DNA of 41,738 nucleotides from JAEUIZ01 sp046155605 (GTDB lineage: Bacteria > Planctomycetota > Phycisphaerae > Phycisphaerales > UBA1924). Under the pieces are notes generated by a model, which saw only the letters and a program-made list of their open reading frames with translations, made no database searches and was not told the origin of the DNA. The position numbers were made by a program, and so were the translations under genes. The number at the start of each line of letters is the position of its first letter. Position 1 is the stretch's first letter. The DNA lies in NCBI GenBank assembly GCA_046155605.1, contig JBJXFQ010000136.1, forward strand, positions 1 through 41,738, given 5' to 3'. Positions 26,792 through 35,362 of this stretch are shown here, piece by piece.

Positions 26792-29425
26792 TCAATGCGC
26801 TGGCGGGCGACCGGCCGCGCCGCGGACGGCGAGCGCCAGCATTGCCGCGAGCACGGTCGCGGGGATCCAGACGGGAGAGGTCAGCCAGTGGGACCAGTCG
26901 AGCCCGACGGGCAGCATGAGGCCCAGGCTGATGGTGATGTGTGTGACAACAAGCCCGAGCAAACCGCCGCGACGGATGGCGAGCATGGGGATCATCGCGA
27001 TGACCACGCTGGGGATGCTCTCGGTTGGGTTGGAGATGAGATTCTGCCCGCTCATGCCGGCGAGCACCACGGCGAGCAGCACATAGCCGACCCAGCGCCG
27101 GCGGAAGATGATCTGCCCGGCGATGACGGGAAGCATGCTGCCCGCTCCGAACATGAGCGCGTTGACCATCGCCGAACCGACAAACGCTGTCGCTTGGCTC
27201 GGCCCGCCGAGATAAGCAGCCGTTCTGCCCAGGAGGAACACCCGATCGCCCGTGTCGGAGGACATCCGAAGCACGGACACATAGAACACGGTCGAAGCTA
27301 CGCTGATCGAGCCGATGACAAGCCCGACGAGGATCTGTCGGCCCACGAGCGGATCGAGCGCCGCGCCGCGCGCGGCCCTCGCCCAGCCAACGAGGGCGTG
27401 CGGGTAGACGCGGCGCACATAGGGTTCGAGCGCGACATAAAACAGCCAGAACTCGACAGCGGTGAAGACGGCCATCGAGACGCGATCGCCGTCGAAGAGC
27501 ACGCCGCGGAGGGCCGGCATGGCGTGCTGCAGGCTCGCCAGCGTCAGAAGCATGAGCCCCAGCACCGCAAGCCCAACGCGGAAGGCGGTAGTGCGATCGC
27601 CCCGGCCGGCGCGGAGGTTGCGCCACGCCAGCGTTGCCGCGCCGATCACGATCAGCACGATCACGGCGTCGGAGAAGTACGCGAGCAGAGTCCGTGGCGG
27701 CGGGGGCTGCGGTTTGGTCTCGGGGCCGGGCATCGCCCACGGATAGACCGTGCTGAACAGGTTCACGCGCCCGTCGGTCCAGCCGATGTGAACGACGATC
27801 GAGAGGTTCTCGGCCCCAGCCATCGTCCCCGTCCATGATTTCACCACGTCCGTCGCCACGAAGGCCCGGACCGTCGGCGGCGCGGGAGCGAATCGCGAAG
27901 GATCAAACTCCGCGAGTTGGAAGAGCGTGGCCACGTCGGCGTCCTGCTGCGTCACGGTCGCGGCGGTTCCAACTGATGACGGGCCGCTTTCCTCTGCGGG
28001 CGTGATGGGCGATCGTCTGCGCGACGGGACCGCGATAAAGGTCTCGAGCCGTCCTGCGGAGTCGGTGCGGAGAACGACCTCGCCCGCGCGGACCGGGTGT
28101 GGCGTCAGCATCGAGACGACGCCCTCGTTCGATTCCGCGACGATTGCCGCGGGGCTCTGTCGATACCAAAACTCATAGGCTCCCGGTCGTGCCGCGAGCC
28201 TTGTGGGCTTGTCGGTCACCTCCTTGTCGAGGTTGACCTTGGCGGCAAACGCGCTTCGGAGCGTGAGACCGCGGGCGGAATCGGTGGAGGGGTAATCGGC
28301 GTAGCCAAGTTTCCGCACGATCTCTCGCGCGCGGTCCTCGAGCACCACTGGTGATTTCGCCGGTTTGACTCGCGAGACCAGGCTCCACGACGCCGTCGCG
28401 ATGACGCTCAGCGCCAGCAGCGCGACAACGATGCCGCCGCGCGACCAGAGCGCTGTCGGGCTCATCAACTCCACGCCGCCCGACGCCGCGACGAGTTCGG
28501 GCGAGGGCGTTTCGCCCGCGGCCAGCGCCGCCGCGAGCGGATCACCTCCGGGCAGGGCTGCGGCGACCGCCATCGACGAGGGCGGCCGTTTGGCCGGCTC
28601 TGGCTCGAGGCATCGCAGGATGACACGCTCGACGGCCGGATCAAGGTCGGGAACAAGTGTGGTCGGGCGTGTCGGCCCGGTGGTGGTGGGGGAGGCGCGA
28701 CGTGCATTCACGCCGGCGGCGGCACTATCAATGGCCCGCACGCCCGTGAAGAGTTCGTAGAGCACCGCGCCCAGCGCGTAGAGGTCCGCCTGTCTGGTCA
28801 GCGCGCCGCCCGACGCCTGCTCGGGGGCCATGTACCCCGGCGTGCCGGCGTGCGGACCCTGGTGCGAGGCAAGATCAGCCGCCGCGCCGGCGATTCCGAA
28901 ATCCATGATCCGTGCGTTGCCGCGCCCGTCGAGCATGATGTTGGCCGGCTTCAGGTCCTGATGGATGATGCCCTGCTCGTGCGCCGCCGCCAGCCCGAAG
29001 CAGATCTGCCGCGCGATCTGCACGGCCTTGTCCTGCGGCAATCGTCCGATGCGCCGGAGCAAAGACGCAAGATCCTCGCCGTCGACATATTCCATCGTCA
29101 GGAAGACGCGCCCGTCGCTCTCGCCGATGTCAAAGACGCGGCAGACGTTGGCGTGGCTTACCTGCCGGGCGAGGCGAACCTCGGCACGGAAACGGTCGAG
29201 TTTGACAGGATCGGCGGCGAGCGACGCGGGCAGGAACTTGACGGCCACGGAGACGCCCAGCGTGAGGTCGTCGGCGCGATAGACGTCGCCCATGCCGCCC
29301 TTGCCGAGGCGATTGACGACGCGATATCGCCCGCCGAGCGTCGTACCGGCCTCGAGCCCGTCGCCCCGCGGCGCGGGCGTCATGCCGGGGTTGATGAGGG
29401 TTCGGTCGTCGGGCCGCGGTGTCAC
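26792..29425 (-). CDS. Membrane serine/threonine protein kinase with large polytopic C-terminal domain
   Basis: The 877-residue protein starts with a Hanks-type kinase domain (about 33-290): glycine loop LGKGGMGDVY (40-49), Lys63 in VAVKFLP, catalytic loop HQDLKPAN (155-162), DFG (175-177) and APE (200-202). The usual HRD is HQD, so it is a non-RD kinase, but the catalytic Asp157 remains. A transmembrane helix follows (about 328-350), then a region of about 200 residues probably outside the membrane. The last 300 residues hold about 10 hydrophobic helices with no recognised transporter motif. It may couple a membrane sensor or permease-like domain to phosphorylation. GTG at 29425 has TACGCT 6 nt upstream. 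It lies 19 nt after the methyltransferase gene. Confidence 0.88.
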   Translation of the reverse strand: MTPRPDDRTLINPGMTPAPRGDGLEAGTTLGGRYRVVNRLGKGGMGDVYRADDLTLGVSVAVKFLPASLAADPVKLDRFRAEVRLARQVSHANVCRVFDIGESDGRVFLTMEYVDGEDLASLLRRIGRLPQDKAVQIARQICFGLAAAHEQGIIHQDLKPANIMLDGRGNARIMDFGIAGAAADLASHQGPHAGTPGYMAPEQASGGALTRQADLYALGAVLYELFTGVRAIDSAAAGVNARRASPTTTGPTRPTTLVPDLDPAVERVILRCLEPEPAKRPPSSMAVAAALPGGDPLAAALAAGETPSPELVAASGGVELMSPTALWSRGGIVVALLALSVIATASWSLVSRVKPAKSPVVLEDRAREIVRKLGYADYPSTDSARGLTLRSAFAAKVNLDKEVTDKPTRLAARPGAYEFWYRQSPAAIVAESNEGVVSMLTPHPVRAGEVVLRTDSAGRLETFIAVPSRRRSPITPAEESGPSSVGTAATVTQQDADVATLFQLAEFDPSRFAPAPPTVRAFVATDVVKSWTGTMAGAENLSIVVHIGWTDGRVNLFSTVYPWAMPGPETKPQPPPPRTLLAYFSDAVIVLIVIGAATLAWRNLRAGRGDRTTAFRVGLAVLGLMLLTLASLQHAMPALRGVLFDGDRVSMAVFTAVEFWLFYVALEPYVRRVYPHALVGWARAARGAALDPLVGRQILVGLVIGSISVASTVFYVSVLRMSSDTGDRVFLLGRTAAYLGGPSQATAFVGSAMVNALMFGAGSMLPVIAGQIIFRRRWVGYVLLAVVLAGMSGQNLISNPTESIPSVVIAMIPMLAIRRGGLLGLVVTHITISLGLMLPVGLDWSHWLTSPVWIPATVLAAMLALAVRGAAGRPPAH

Positions 29426-29431
29426 ATGGCA

Positions 29432-29437
29432 AGCGTA
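29432..29437 (-). promoter_or_regulatory. Candidate -10 element (TACGCT) for the Ser/Thr kinase gene
   Basis: TACGCT on the minus strand ends 6 nt before the GTG at 29425, within the 19-nt gap after the methyltransferase stop. GAGG is present but 12 nt from the start, too far to be convincing as a ribosome site. Confidence 0.45.
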
Positions 29438-29444
29438 CCTCGGC

Positions 29445-30296
29445 CTAGCGCTTCACGCCCACCAGATCGAACACCGGCGGCAGTTGCATGAACGTGTCCG
29501 GGTCCGCCGAGGCCTCGGCCCACGCCCGCTCGAACGCCGCCCGCTCTTCCGCCGTGATCTGCCTCTGCTCCTGCAACCGCGGCACAAACGACCGCCAGAA
29601 TGAGTCGGGCCAGTTCCACATGGTCGAGCCCGGCGTGGCGATCCGCTGGCGAACGGCCAGATGGGCGACCTCGAGCCCGTGCTTGCGAAAGAGCCCCGGC
29701 AGGCGGGACATGATGTCTGGGTCGCCCCCGCGCCCGCGCCAACTGGCGGCGACAGCGCGGATCACGCGCGAGAACGCCTCCCGCCGCGGCGCGAGCGACA
29801 TCGACTCGTAGTTGAAGTAGTCCTGCACCGCGAACCGCCCGCCGGCCTTCAGCAACGCCGCGACACCGGCGACGACGGCCTCGGGATCGGGGACGAAGCA
29901 GAGCACCCAGCGTGCGTACGCCAGGTCCGCGGCACCCTGGATGTACGGCAACATCTCGCCGAGTTTGGCCGCATCGCCCAGCACGCGATCGACGTTCGAG
30001 AGGTGCCGCCCCTGCACGCGATCGTTGAGTTGCTTGAGGAAAAGCGGCGACTCGTCGATGGCGATGACGCGACCGGTGGGCCCGGCGATCTCGGCCATGT
30101 CGATCGTCGCGTGGCCCGGGCCGCAGCCCACGTCGAGCATCAGTTGCCCCGGCCCGATGCGAGCCTGCTCCCAGAGGTCGTGCGCGCAGGCGGACCACAA
30201 CCGATGCTGGAGCCCGAGCCGATCGGACTCGGTCTGATCGGTTCCCAGGACGTATTCCTTGGGCTGCTCTCGTCGTGCTGGTGACTTGCTGGGCAT
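29445..30296 (-). CDS. SAM-dependent methyltransferase (class I)
   Basis: The 283-residue protein has the class I SAM-binding motif MLDVGCGPGHATIDMA (motif I, residues 53-68), an acidic residue ending strand 2 (VIAIDES), GDAAKL, and motif IV-like ARWVLCFVPDP. The C-terminal half (about 180-283) is specific and carries PGSTMWNWPDSFWRSFVPRL. This general layout occurs in small-molecule methyltransferases of the UbiE/Methyltransf_11 kind; the substrate cannot be named. ATG at 30296 is preferred over the frame opening 13 codons earlier, because TACTGT lies 8 nt upstream. The Ser/Thr kinase gene follows after 19 nt. Confidence 0.83.
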   Translation of the reverse strand: MPSKSPARREQPKEYVLGTDQTESDRLGLQHRLWSACAHDLWEQARIGPGQLMLDVGCGPGHATIDMAEIAGPTGRVIAIDESPLFLKQLNDRVQGRHLSNVDRVLGDAAKLGEMLPYIQGAADLAYARWVLCFVPDPEAVVAGVAALLKAGGRFAVQDYFNYESMSLAPRREAFSRVIRAVAASWRGRGGDPDIMSRLPGLFRKHGLEVAHLAVRQRIATPGSTMWNWPDSFWRSFVPRLQEQRQITAEERAAFERAWAEASADPDTFMQLPPVFDLVGVKR

Positions 30297-30304
30297 GGGT
30301 CGAA

Positions 30305-30310
30305 ACAGTA
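30305..30310 (-). promoter_or_regulatory. Candidate -10 element (TACTGT) for the methyltransferase gene
   Basis: TACTGT ends 8 nt before the ATG at 30296, with no Shine-Dalgarno between. It is the weakest match of the leaderless set. Confidence 0.35.
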
Positions 30311-30403
30311 GCGGCTCAGCGGGGCGCCGGGCCATGTCAGATCGTGCGATCCGCCATGTTCAAATGCGGCCAGGCGGTGAAGCGGCCCTCCAACAATCGC
30401 CGC

Positions 30404-30886
30404 ATGAATCCCATCTACCTCCAGATCGTCCTCCAGGCCGTCTCGTCGTTCGCGATCGCGGGCGGGCTCATTTTCACCGCCGTGCAGTTTCGCGCGACGC
30501 GCCGCGCGCAGCATGTGGCCAACTTCTCCAAACTGGTCGAGTTGCAGTTCCAACTCCGCCGAATGCGTGTCGATGATCCATCGCTCGCGGCCGTCTACAA
30601 GCACGATGTCGAGGGCCTCGCCTCGCCACAGGAGGTCCGTGAGTACTTCATGAACCTGATGCAGGTCTCGGTCTTCGAGATCGTCTGGTACAGCCACCGG
30701 ATGGGCCAACTCCCCGACGATTACTACCACTCATGGGTCACGCGGATGCGCGACATCGAGCGTGAGGACTCATTCCAGCGCATGATCGCCAACCCCGCGA
30801 TGAAGATCCTGCACGACGACTTCCAGCGCTACATCACCGACATGGCCGCCCGCGCCCGCCGTCGCCGCGAAAAGTCGGCAGGCTGA
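30404..30886 (+). CDS. Small membrane-anchored hypothetical protein
   Basis: The 160-residue protein begins with one membrane helix (LQIVLQAVSSFAIAGGLIFTAVQF, about 6-29). A charged, mostly helical cytoplasmic part follows, with the segments FSKLVELQFQLRRM, YFMNLMQVSVFEIVWYSHRMGQLPDDYYHSWVTRM and a basic end (ARARRRREKSAG). The pattern resembles small DUF6082-like proteins with a helix plus helical domain, but I cannot name a function. ATG at 30404 is the start that places the helix at the N-terminus; no ribosome site is visible. It is divergent from the methyltransferase (107-bp gap) and convergent with smc, 14 bp away. Confidence 0.65.
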   Translation: MNPIYLQIVLQAVSSFAIAGGLIFTAVQFRATRRAQHVANFSKLVELQFQLRRMRVDDPSLAAVYKHDVEGLASPQEVREYFMNLMQVSVFEIVWYSHRMGQLPDDYYHSWVTRMRDIEREDSFQRMIANPAMKILHDDFQRYITDMAARARRRREKSAG

Positions 30887-30900
30887 TCGCACGAAACGAC

Positions 30901-33900
30901 CTACGTCTTCACAGGCGTCTCTCGCATGCCCGCCAGCGCACGTCTCAGCATCGCCTTCCGCGGCGTCTCCGACCCGCCGGCCGCGACTTCTGCGGGCGTC
31001 TCGCTCGTGCTCGGTGGCGGTGCCATTTTCGCCTCGGCCTGACCCGTGGTGCGGTCAAACTTCACCGTCACGCGCGTCGAGACGCCGCGTTCCTGCATTG
31101 TGACGCCGAAGAGTCGGTCCGCGTTCTGCATGGTCTTTTTGTTGTGTGTGATGACGATGAAATGCGAGTGCGTGGTGAACTCGCGCACGACCGCGCAGTA
31201 GCGCCCGACGTTCGCGTCGTCGAGGGCCGCGTCCACCTCGTCGAGCACGCAGAAGCAACTGGGCTTGCTCTTGAAGATCGCCAGGAGGAGCGCGACTGCC
31301 GTCAGCGTCTTCTCCCCGCCCGAGAGTTGGCTGATCGATCGCGGCTCCTTGCCCGGGGGCTTGGCAATGACCTCGACCCCCGATTCGAGCAGGTCCGTCT
31401 CGCCCGTCTCGACCTTCCTGATGCCCTCGGGCGTCTCGATCTCCTTGACCAGCGGCATGAGACGCACCTCGGCCCGCCCGCCGCCAAAGAGTTTGCGGAA
31501 CATCCCGTCCGGCCCGGCAAAGTTGGCCTGGATCGCGGCGAAGATCTCGCCAAACCGCTCGCGCGACGCGACGTTGAGCCGCTCGATGAGTTCGCCCAAC
31601 TGCTTCGCCGCCTCGTCGATGTCGGCGACCTGCCTGATGAGCCCTTCGTTTCGCGCCACGAGTTGTGTCTCTTCGTCGAGCGCTTCGAGGTTGACGTGCC
31701 CGAGCGCCTTGATCTCGTCGCGCAGCGAATCGATCTCGGCCGTCGCCGCCGGCTGATCCAGCCGCCCGACGGTCCATTCGCCGGCGTCGGCCATCGTGAC
31801 GCGATAGTCGGCGTGCTCGTGGGCCGCATCGATCCCCAGTTCCGCCTGCGTGCGCTCCTCGAGCCCCTCACGCCGGACTTCGAGTTCACGCCTCGAGACC
31901 TCGACGCTGTGCCAGTCGCGTTCGATGTGCCGGGCGCGTTCGCGTGACGCGCCGAGCGATTGCCCGAGCGCTTCCGATCGTGCCGCGGCATCGGCAAGGC
32001 GTTGCAACGCCGACTCGACCTCTGCCGCCAGCCGCGCCGAGTCGGCCTCCGCCGCCGCGATCTCGACCCGGATCGCCTCGATCGCCGCCGCGTGCTCTTC
32101 CTGACGCCGACCGGATTGCGCCGCGAGCCGACTCGTGTGCTCGCGATCGCGCTTGAGGCTCGCGCCGGCCTCGATGAGCCGCCGATGCTCGCGTCGCCGG
32201 GCGTCGAGTTGCTCGGCGCTTCGGCTGGCCTCGACCCGCGCCGCCGTCACCTGGTCCGCGGTGGCCTCAGCCGCCAGTTGCGCCGCGCGGACCTCCTCGG
32301 CCAGCACCTCCGCCGCCGCGGCCTGCTCCGCGTGAAGCCGCGACAGGCTCTCCGACCGCTGCGCCAGTTCCGCGCCGCTCTTCTCCGCGGACGCCAGTTG
32401 GTGCCGCGCTTCGCCAAGTTCGCGCTCGAGCGCCCGCGCCTCGCGCGCCAGCCGCTCGCCCTCGGCCTCGAGTTGCTCGCCTCGCGCCTGCTCGGCCGCG
32501 AGCGCCCGCTGCTCGGTCGCCAGCGCCGTCCGGCTCGTCGAGACCGCCGCCTGCAGCGACGCCGCCTCGGCATCGGCACCGGCTAGTGCCGCCCGCTCGG
32601 CCTCCAGCCCGCGCGCCACCTCCGCCAACTCCACCGACAGTTCCGCCAGTTCGCTCCGACGCTGCAACACGCCCGACGGCTCGCCCTCGGCCCCGGTCAT
32701 CGGCCCCGCCGTGATCGTGCCCTGCGCGTCGAGCACCTCGCCCCGCCGCGTCACGAATCGCGTCGAGGGCGACGCCGCGGAGAGCAGCGTCGCAGCCTCC
32801 AGCGATTCGACCAGATACACCCCGCCCAGAAGCCGCCGCAAGAGATCGGCCAGCCCTTCCGGGCCATCCGCCGCGACCCGCGCGACCTGCGCCAGCGGCA
32901 CCACACGCCCCGCGCCGACGAGTGACGACTCGTCCGGCAGCGTGCCCGGCACCGACCACCGATCCATCGATCCCCGACCGCCCACGGGCATGAACGCCGC
33001 ACGCCCGGGCAGCGTCTCCAACTCCTCGCTTGCGGGCATCGCGGCCATCGAGCCGACGACGAGGGATTGAAGCCGATCACCCAGCGCGGCCTCGACCGCC
33101 GCCGCGTGCTCGCGTTCGGTCTGCACGAGTTCGGCCAGCGGAGCGATGACGCCCGCGAAGCCCTGCCCCGCGTCGCGCCGCGAGAGCACATGCCGCACCG
33201 CCTCACCGAGCCCCACCCGCGCCGCGGCCATCTCGGCCAGGGTCACGCGTCGGCCGTCAAGCCGCACATGCCGATGCTCCAACCCCGCCACGCGCTCCGC
33301 GAGCGCCCGCCGACCCTCGGCCAGCCGCGCCGATGCCGCCTCACGCGATGAGAGTTCGTGCTCCAGGCCCATCACACGCTCACGCCGCTGCGAAAGCTCC
33401 AGCGTTGAGGCCTCGACCCGCCGCGCGTGGTCCGCGGCGTGCGATTCCGACTGCGTCAGCCGTGATTCGATCCCGCCCGCGCGCTCGCGGAGGCTCGCCT
33501 CGCGCCGCCGCTCGCCCTCGATGGATGCGGCAAGCCCGGCCCGCTCTCGCTCGATATCGCCGACCGTCCCGCGCCTCTGCGAGAGCGCCGCCTGCCGATC
33601 CGCCAGGGCCGAGAGCGCCCGGGCACGCTCCGATGCCACCCTTTCGACGGCCCGCTCGCGCTCGGCCAACTCCTCGGCCAATGCCGCGACCCGCGCCGCC
33701 TCGTCCGCCGTGTCCTGCTCGATCGCCCCGAGCCGGCGATCGAGGTCTGCCAGCCGCTCGGCATCCGCCCGCGCCTGGGCCGCAGCCTCGTCACGCGCCC
33801 GCTCCGTCAGCGTCAGCCGCTGCATCGCCGATTCGCCCGCGTGCAGCGCCGCCTGCCGATGCTCGTGCGCCGCTCGATGTTCGCGGTCGAGTTCGTGCCG

Positions 33901-34977
33901 ATTGATCTCGGCCTCTTGCCGCTGGGCTTCGAGCGCGCCGACCTCGGCGGTGGCCGCGGCGCGTTCCTGTTCGAGGCCGGCGAGCCGCGAGGTCAGGCCT
34001 TCGAGTCGCGTGCGAATATCGTCATACTGCTCCATCGCAAGCGCGAGCCGGAGCGCCCGCAGATCGGCATCGAGCTCCTTGAACCGCCGCGCCTTGGCCG
34101 CTTGCCCCTTGACGATCCGGAGCCTTCGCTCCGTGCTCGCCAGTTGCTCGCGCGTGATGGCGAGGTTGGCCTGAGCCCGCTCGAGTTTCCGCTGCGCCTC
34201 CACCCGCCGCTGCTTGTACTTGGCGACGCCCGCGGCCTCCTCGAAAATCGTCCGCCGCTCCTGCGGGCTGGCGAGCAGCATCGCATCGACCTTGCCCTGC
34301 TCGATGATCGAGTACGCGTCGGCCCCGATGCCGGTGTCGAGGAACAAGTCGCGGATGTCCTTGAGCCGCGCCCGCTTCCCGTTGATGACGTACTGGCTCG
34401 TCCCATCGCGATACAGCCGCCGCTCGACCTCGACCATGTCGGCATCGATCGGCAGCCCGCGGCGACGCGCCCCGCCACGCACGAACTCGACTTCTGATTC
34501 GTCCTCGTTCGTTGCCGGGGCTTCCGAACCCTCAACGACGGCGGCGACATCAGTCAGCTCGCCCGCGACGGCATCAGACGACACGCCCTTACTCGCGCTA
34601 TGGCTCTCGCTTCGTGCTCCTTCTTCTCCTGCCTCCGTGCCTTCATGCCTTTGTGCCTTCGTGCCTCCACCCTTCGTCCCTTCGTCCCCCCGTCCCTCCG
34701 TCCCTTCCCCGATCACCGGGTTCTCAAAACTCAGCGTCACCGCCGCCATGCCCGCGGGCTTGCGACCCGCCGAGCCGGCGAAGATGACGTCGATCATCTC
34801 CTTCCCGCGCAGGCTCTTGCTCGAGCGCTCGCCCAGCACCCACTTGATCGCGTCGACGATGTTCGACTTGCCGCAGCCGTTGGGCCCGACGACCCCCGTG
34901 ATCGCCTCGTCAAAGGTGAACTCGGTGGTGTCCGCGAACGATTTGAACCCGCTCAGTGTCAGCCGCGCCAGACGCAT
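30901..34977 (-). CDS. smc: Chromosome partition protein SMC with a repeat-derived insertion in the head
   Basis: The 1358-residue protein has the N-terminal ATPase lobe with Walker A GPNGCGKSN (31-39), two long coiled coils rich in Ala, Glu and Arg, and a hinge near the middle (GFAGVIAPLAELV...LGDRLQSLVVG). The C-terminal lobe has the signature LSGGEKTLTAVALLLAIF and Walker B CVLDEVDAALDD. SMC dimers with ScpA/ScpB compact and separate chromosomes; scp genes are not in the window. It is about 150 residues longer than usual. Much of the excess is a low-complexity insertion at about 88-175, between VTLSFENP and EVERRLYRDG, partly encoded by an octamer tract. ATG at 34977 has GGAGG 5 nt upstream; TATATT at 35045-35050 is a plausible -10. 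Confidence 0.95.
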   Translation of the reverse strand: MRLARLTLSGFKSFADTTEFTFDEAITGVVGPNGCGKSNIVDAIKWVLGERSSKSLRGKEMIDVIFAGSAGRKPAGMAAVTLSFENPVIGEGTEGRGDEGTKGGGTKAQRHEGTEAGEEGARSESHSASKGVSSDAVAGELTDVAAVVEGSEAPATNEDESEVEFVRGGARRRGLPIDADMVEVERRLYRDGTSQYVINGKRARLKDIRDLFLDTGIGADAYSIIEQGKVDAMLLASPQERRTIFEEAAGVAKYKQRRVEAQRKLERAQANLAITREQLASTERRLRIVKGQAAKARRFKELDADLRALRLALAMEQYDDIRTRLEGLTSRLAGLEQERAAATAEVGALEAQRQEAEINRHELDREHRAAHEHRQAALHAGESAMQRLTLTERARDEAAAQARADAERLADLDRRLGAIEQDTADEAARVAALAEELAERERAVERVASERARALSALADRQAALSQRRGTVGDIERERAGLAASIEGERRREASLRERAGGIESRLTQSESHAADHARRVEASTLELSQRRERVMGLEHELSSREAASARLAEGRRALAERVAGLEHRHVRLDGRRVTLAEMAAARVGLGEAVRHVLSRRDAGQGFAGVIAPLAELVQTEREHAAAVEAALGDRLQSLVVGSMAAMPASEELETLPGRAAFMPVGGRGSMDRWSVPGTLPDESSLVGAGRVVPLAQVARVAADGPEGLADLLRRLLGGVYLVESLEAATLLSAASPSTRFVTRRGEVLDAQGTITAGPMTGAEGEPSGVLQRRSELAELSVELAEVARGLEAERAALAGADAEAASLQAAVSTSRTALATEQRALAAEQARGEQLEAEGERLAREARALERELGEARHQLASAEKSGAELAQRSESLSRLHAEQAAAAEVLAEEVRAAQLAAEATADQVTAARVEASRSAEQLDARRREHRRLIEAGASLKRDREHTSRLAAQSGRRQEEHAAAIEAIRVEIAAAEADSARLAAEVESALQRLADAAARSEALGQSLGASRERARHIERDWHSVEVSRRELEVRREGLEERTQAELGIDAAHEHADYRVTMADAGEWTVGRLDQPAATAEIDSLRDEIKALGHVNLEALDEETQLVARNEGLIRQVADIDEAAKQLGELIERLNVASRERFGEIFAAIQANFAGPDGMFRKLFGGGRAEVRLMPLVKEIETPEGIRKVETGETDLLESGVEVIAKPPGKEPRSISQLSGGEKTLTAVALLLAIFKSKPSCFCVLDEVDAALDDANVGRYCAVVREFTTHSHFIVITHNKKTMQNADRLFGVTMQERGVSTRVTVKFDRTTGQAEAKMAPPPSTSETPAEVAAGGSETPRKAMLRRALAGMRETPVKT
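34628..34710. repeat. Octamer polypyrimidine tract inside smc
   Basis: About ten degenerate copies of an 8-base unit, first TGCCTTCG-like and then TCCCTTCG/TCCCCCCG-like, on the plus strand. Three units make 24 bases, so the minus-strand frame encodes an 8-residue period (EGTEGRGD, EGTKGGGT, KAQRHEGT). The tract lies in the smc head-domain insertion and keeps the reading frame open. Confidence 0.85.
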
Positions 34978-35044
34978 CCGGACCTCCATGTCGCTCAGCC
35001 GGCCCATTCCTTGGCCGGGGGGCTGGTGAACCAATCGCCCCAAC

Positions 35045-35050
35045 AATATA
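35045..35050 (-). promoter_or_regulatory. Candidate -10 element (TATATT) for smc
   Basis: TATATT on the minus strand is the most AT-rich hexamer in this region, 67 nt before the smc ATG at 34977. The spacing leaves a leader containing the GGAGG ribosome site. No clear -35 is visible. Confidence 0.45.
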
Positions 35051-35100
35051 TCGGCCCCCCGCCCCTCCCGCCGACACGCCCTCACCGACACGACTGCCGC

Positions 35101-35352
35101 GTGCCACCAACCTCTGCTCCGCCCGTGCCACCGACCGCTGCTCCGCCCCGGTCGGTGCTTCCGGCTCCATCCACCACACCTCTTCTTGGCTCCTGCTTCG
35201 GTGGCACCGATCTCCAGATCGGTGTCTACCTCCTCTACCTCTCCTCCGCTCTTCTCTCTTCCCCCTTCGTCTCCTTCGCTCTTCCCCTTCGTCGCTTCGT
35301 CGCTTCTTGCCTTCGTCCCTCCGTCCCCCCGTCCCTTCGTCCCTTCCCCTTA
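35101..35352. repeat. Composite repeat element, copy A (tandem 24-mers, hairpins, octamer tract)
   Basis: Most of the 385-bp gap between smc and the next gene is repeat structure. There are two tandem 24-bp units with two mismatches (35101-35124, 35125-35148). The second unit begins a perfect 9-bp hairpin, CACCGACCG/CGGTCGGTG (35129-35137, 35149-35157). A second perfect hairpin follows, CACCGATCT-CC-AGATCGGTG (35205-35224). GTGCCACCG (35125-35133) is also the exact inverse of CGGTGGCAC (35199-35207). A CT-rich stretch then leads into octamer repeats (about 35260-35350). Copy B at 39429-39640 shares the order of parts. The element ends 10 bp before the GTG at 35363. Confidence 0.8.
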
Positions 35353-35362
35353 CACTCGCCCC

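Noticed and set aside
33146..34174. Ser/Arg-rich 342-codon frame on the plus strand inside smc
   Set aside because: It is the reverse reading of the Ala/Glu/Arg-rich SMC coiled coil and has no other support.
34628..34710. CRISPR array
   Set aside because: The units are only 8 bases, have no spacers and vary from copy to copy.
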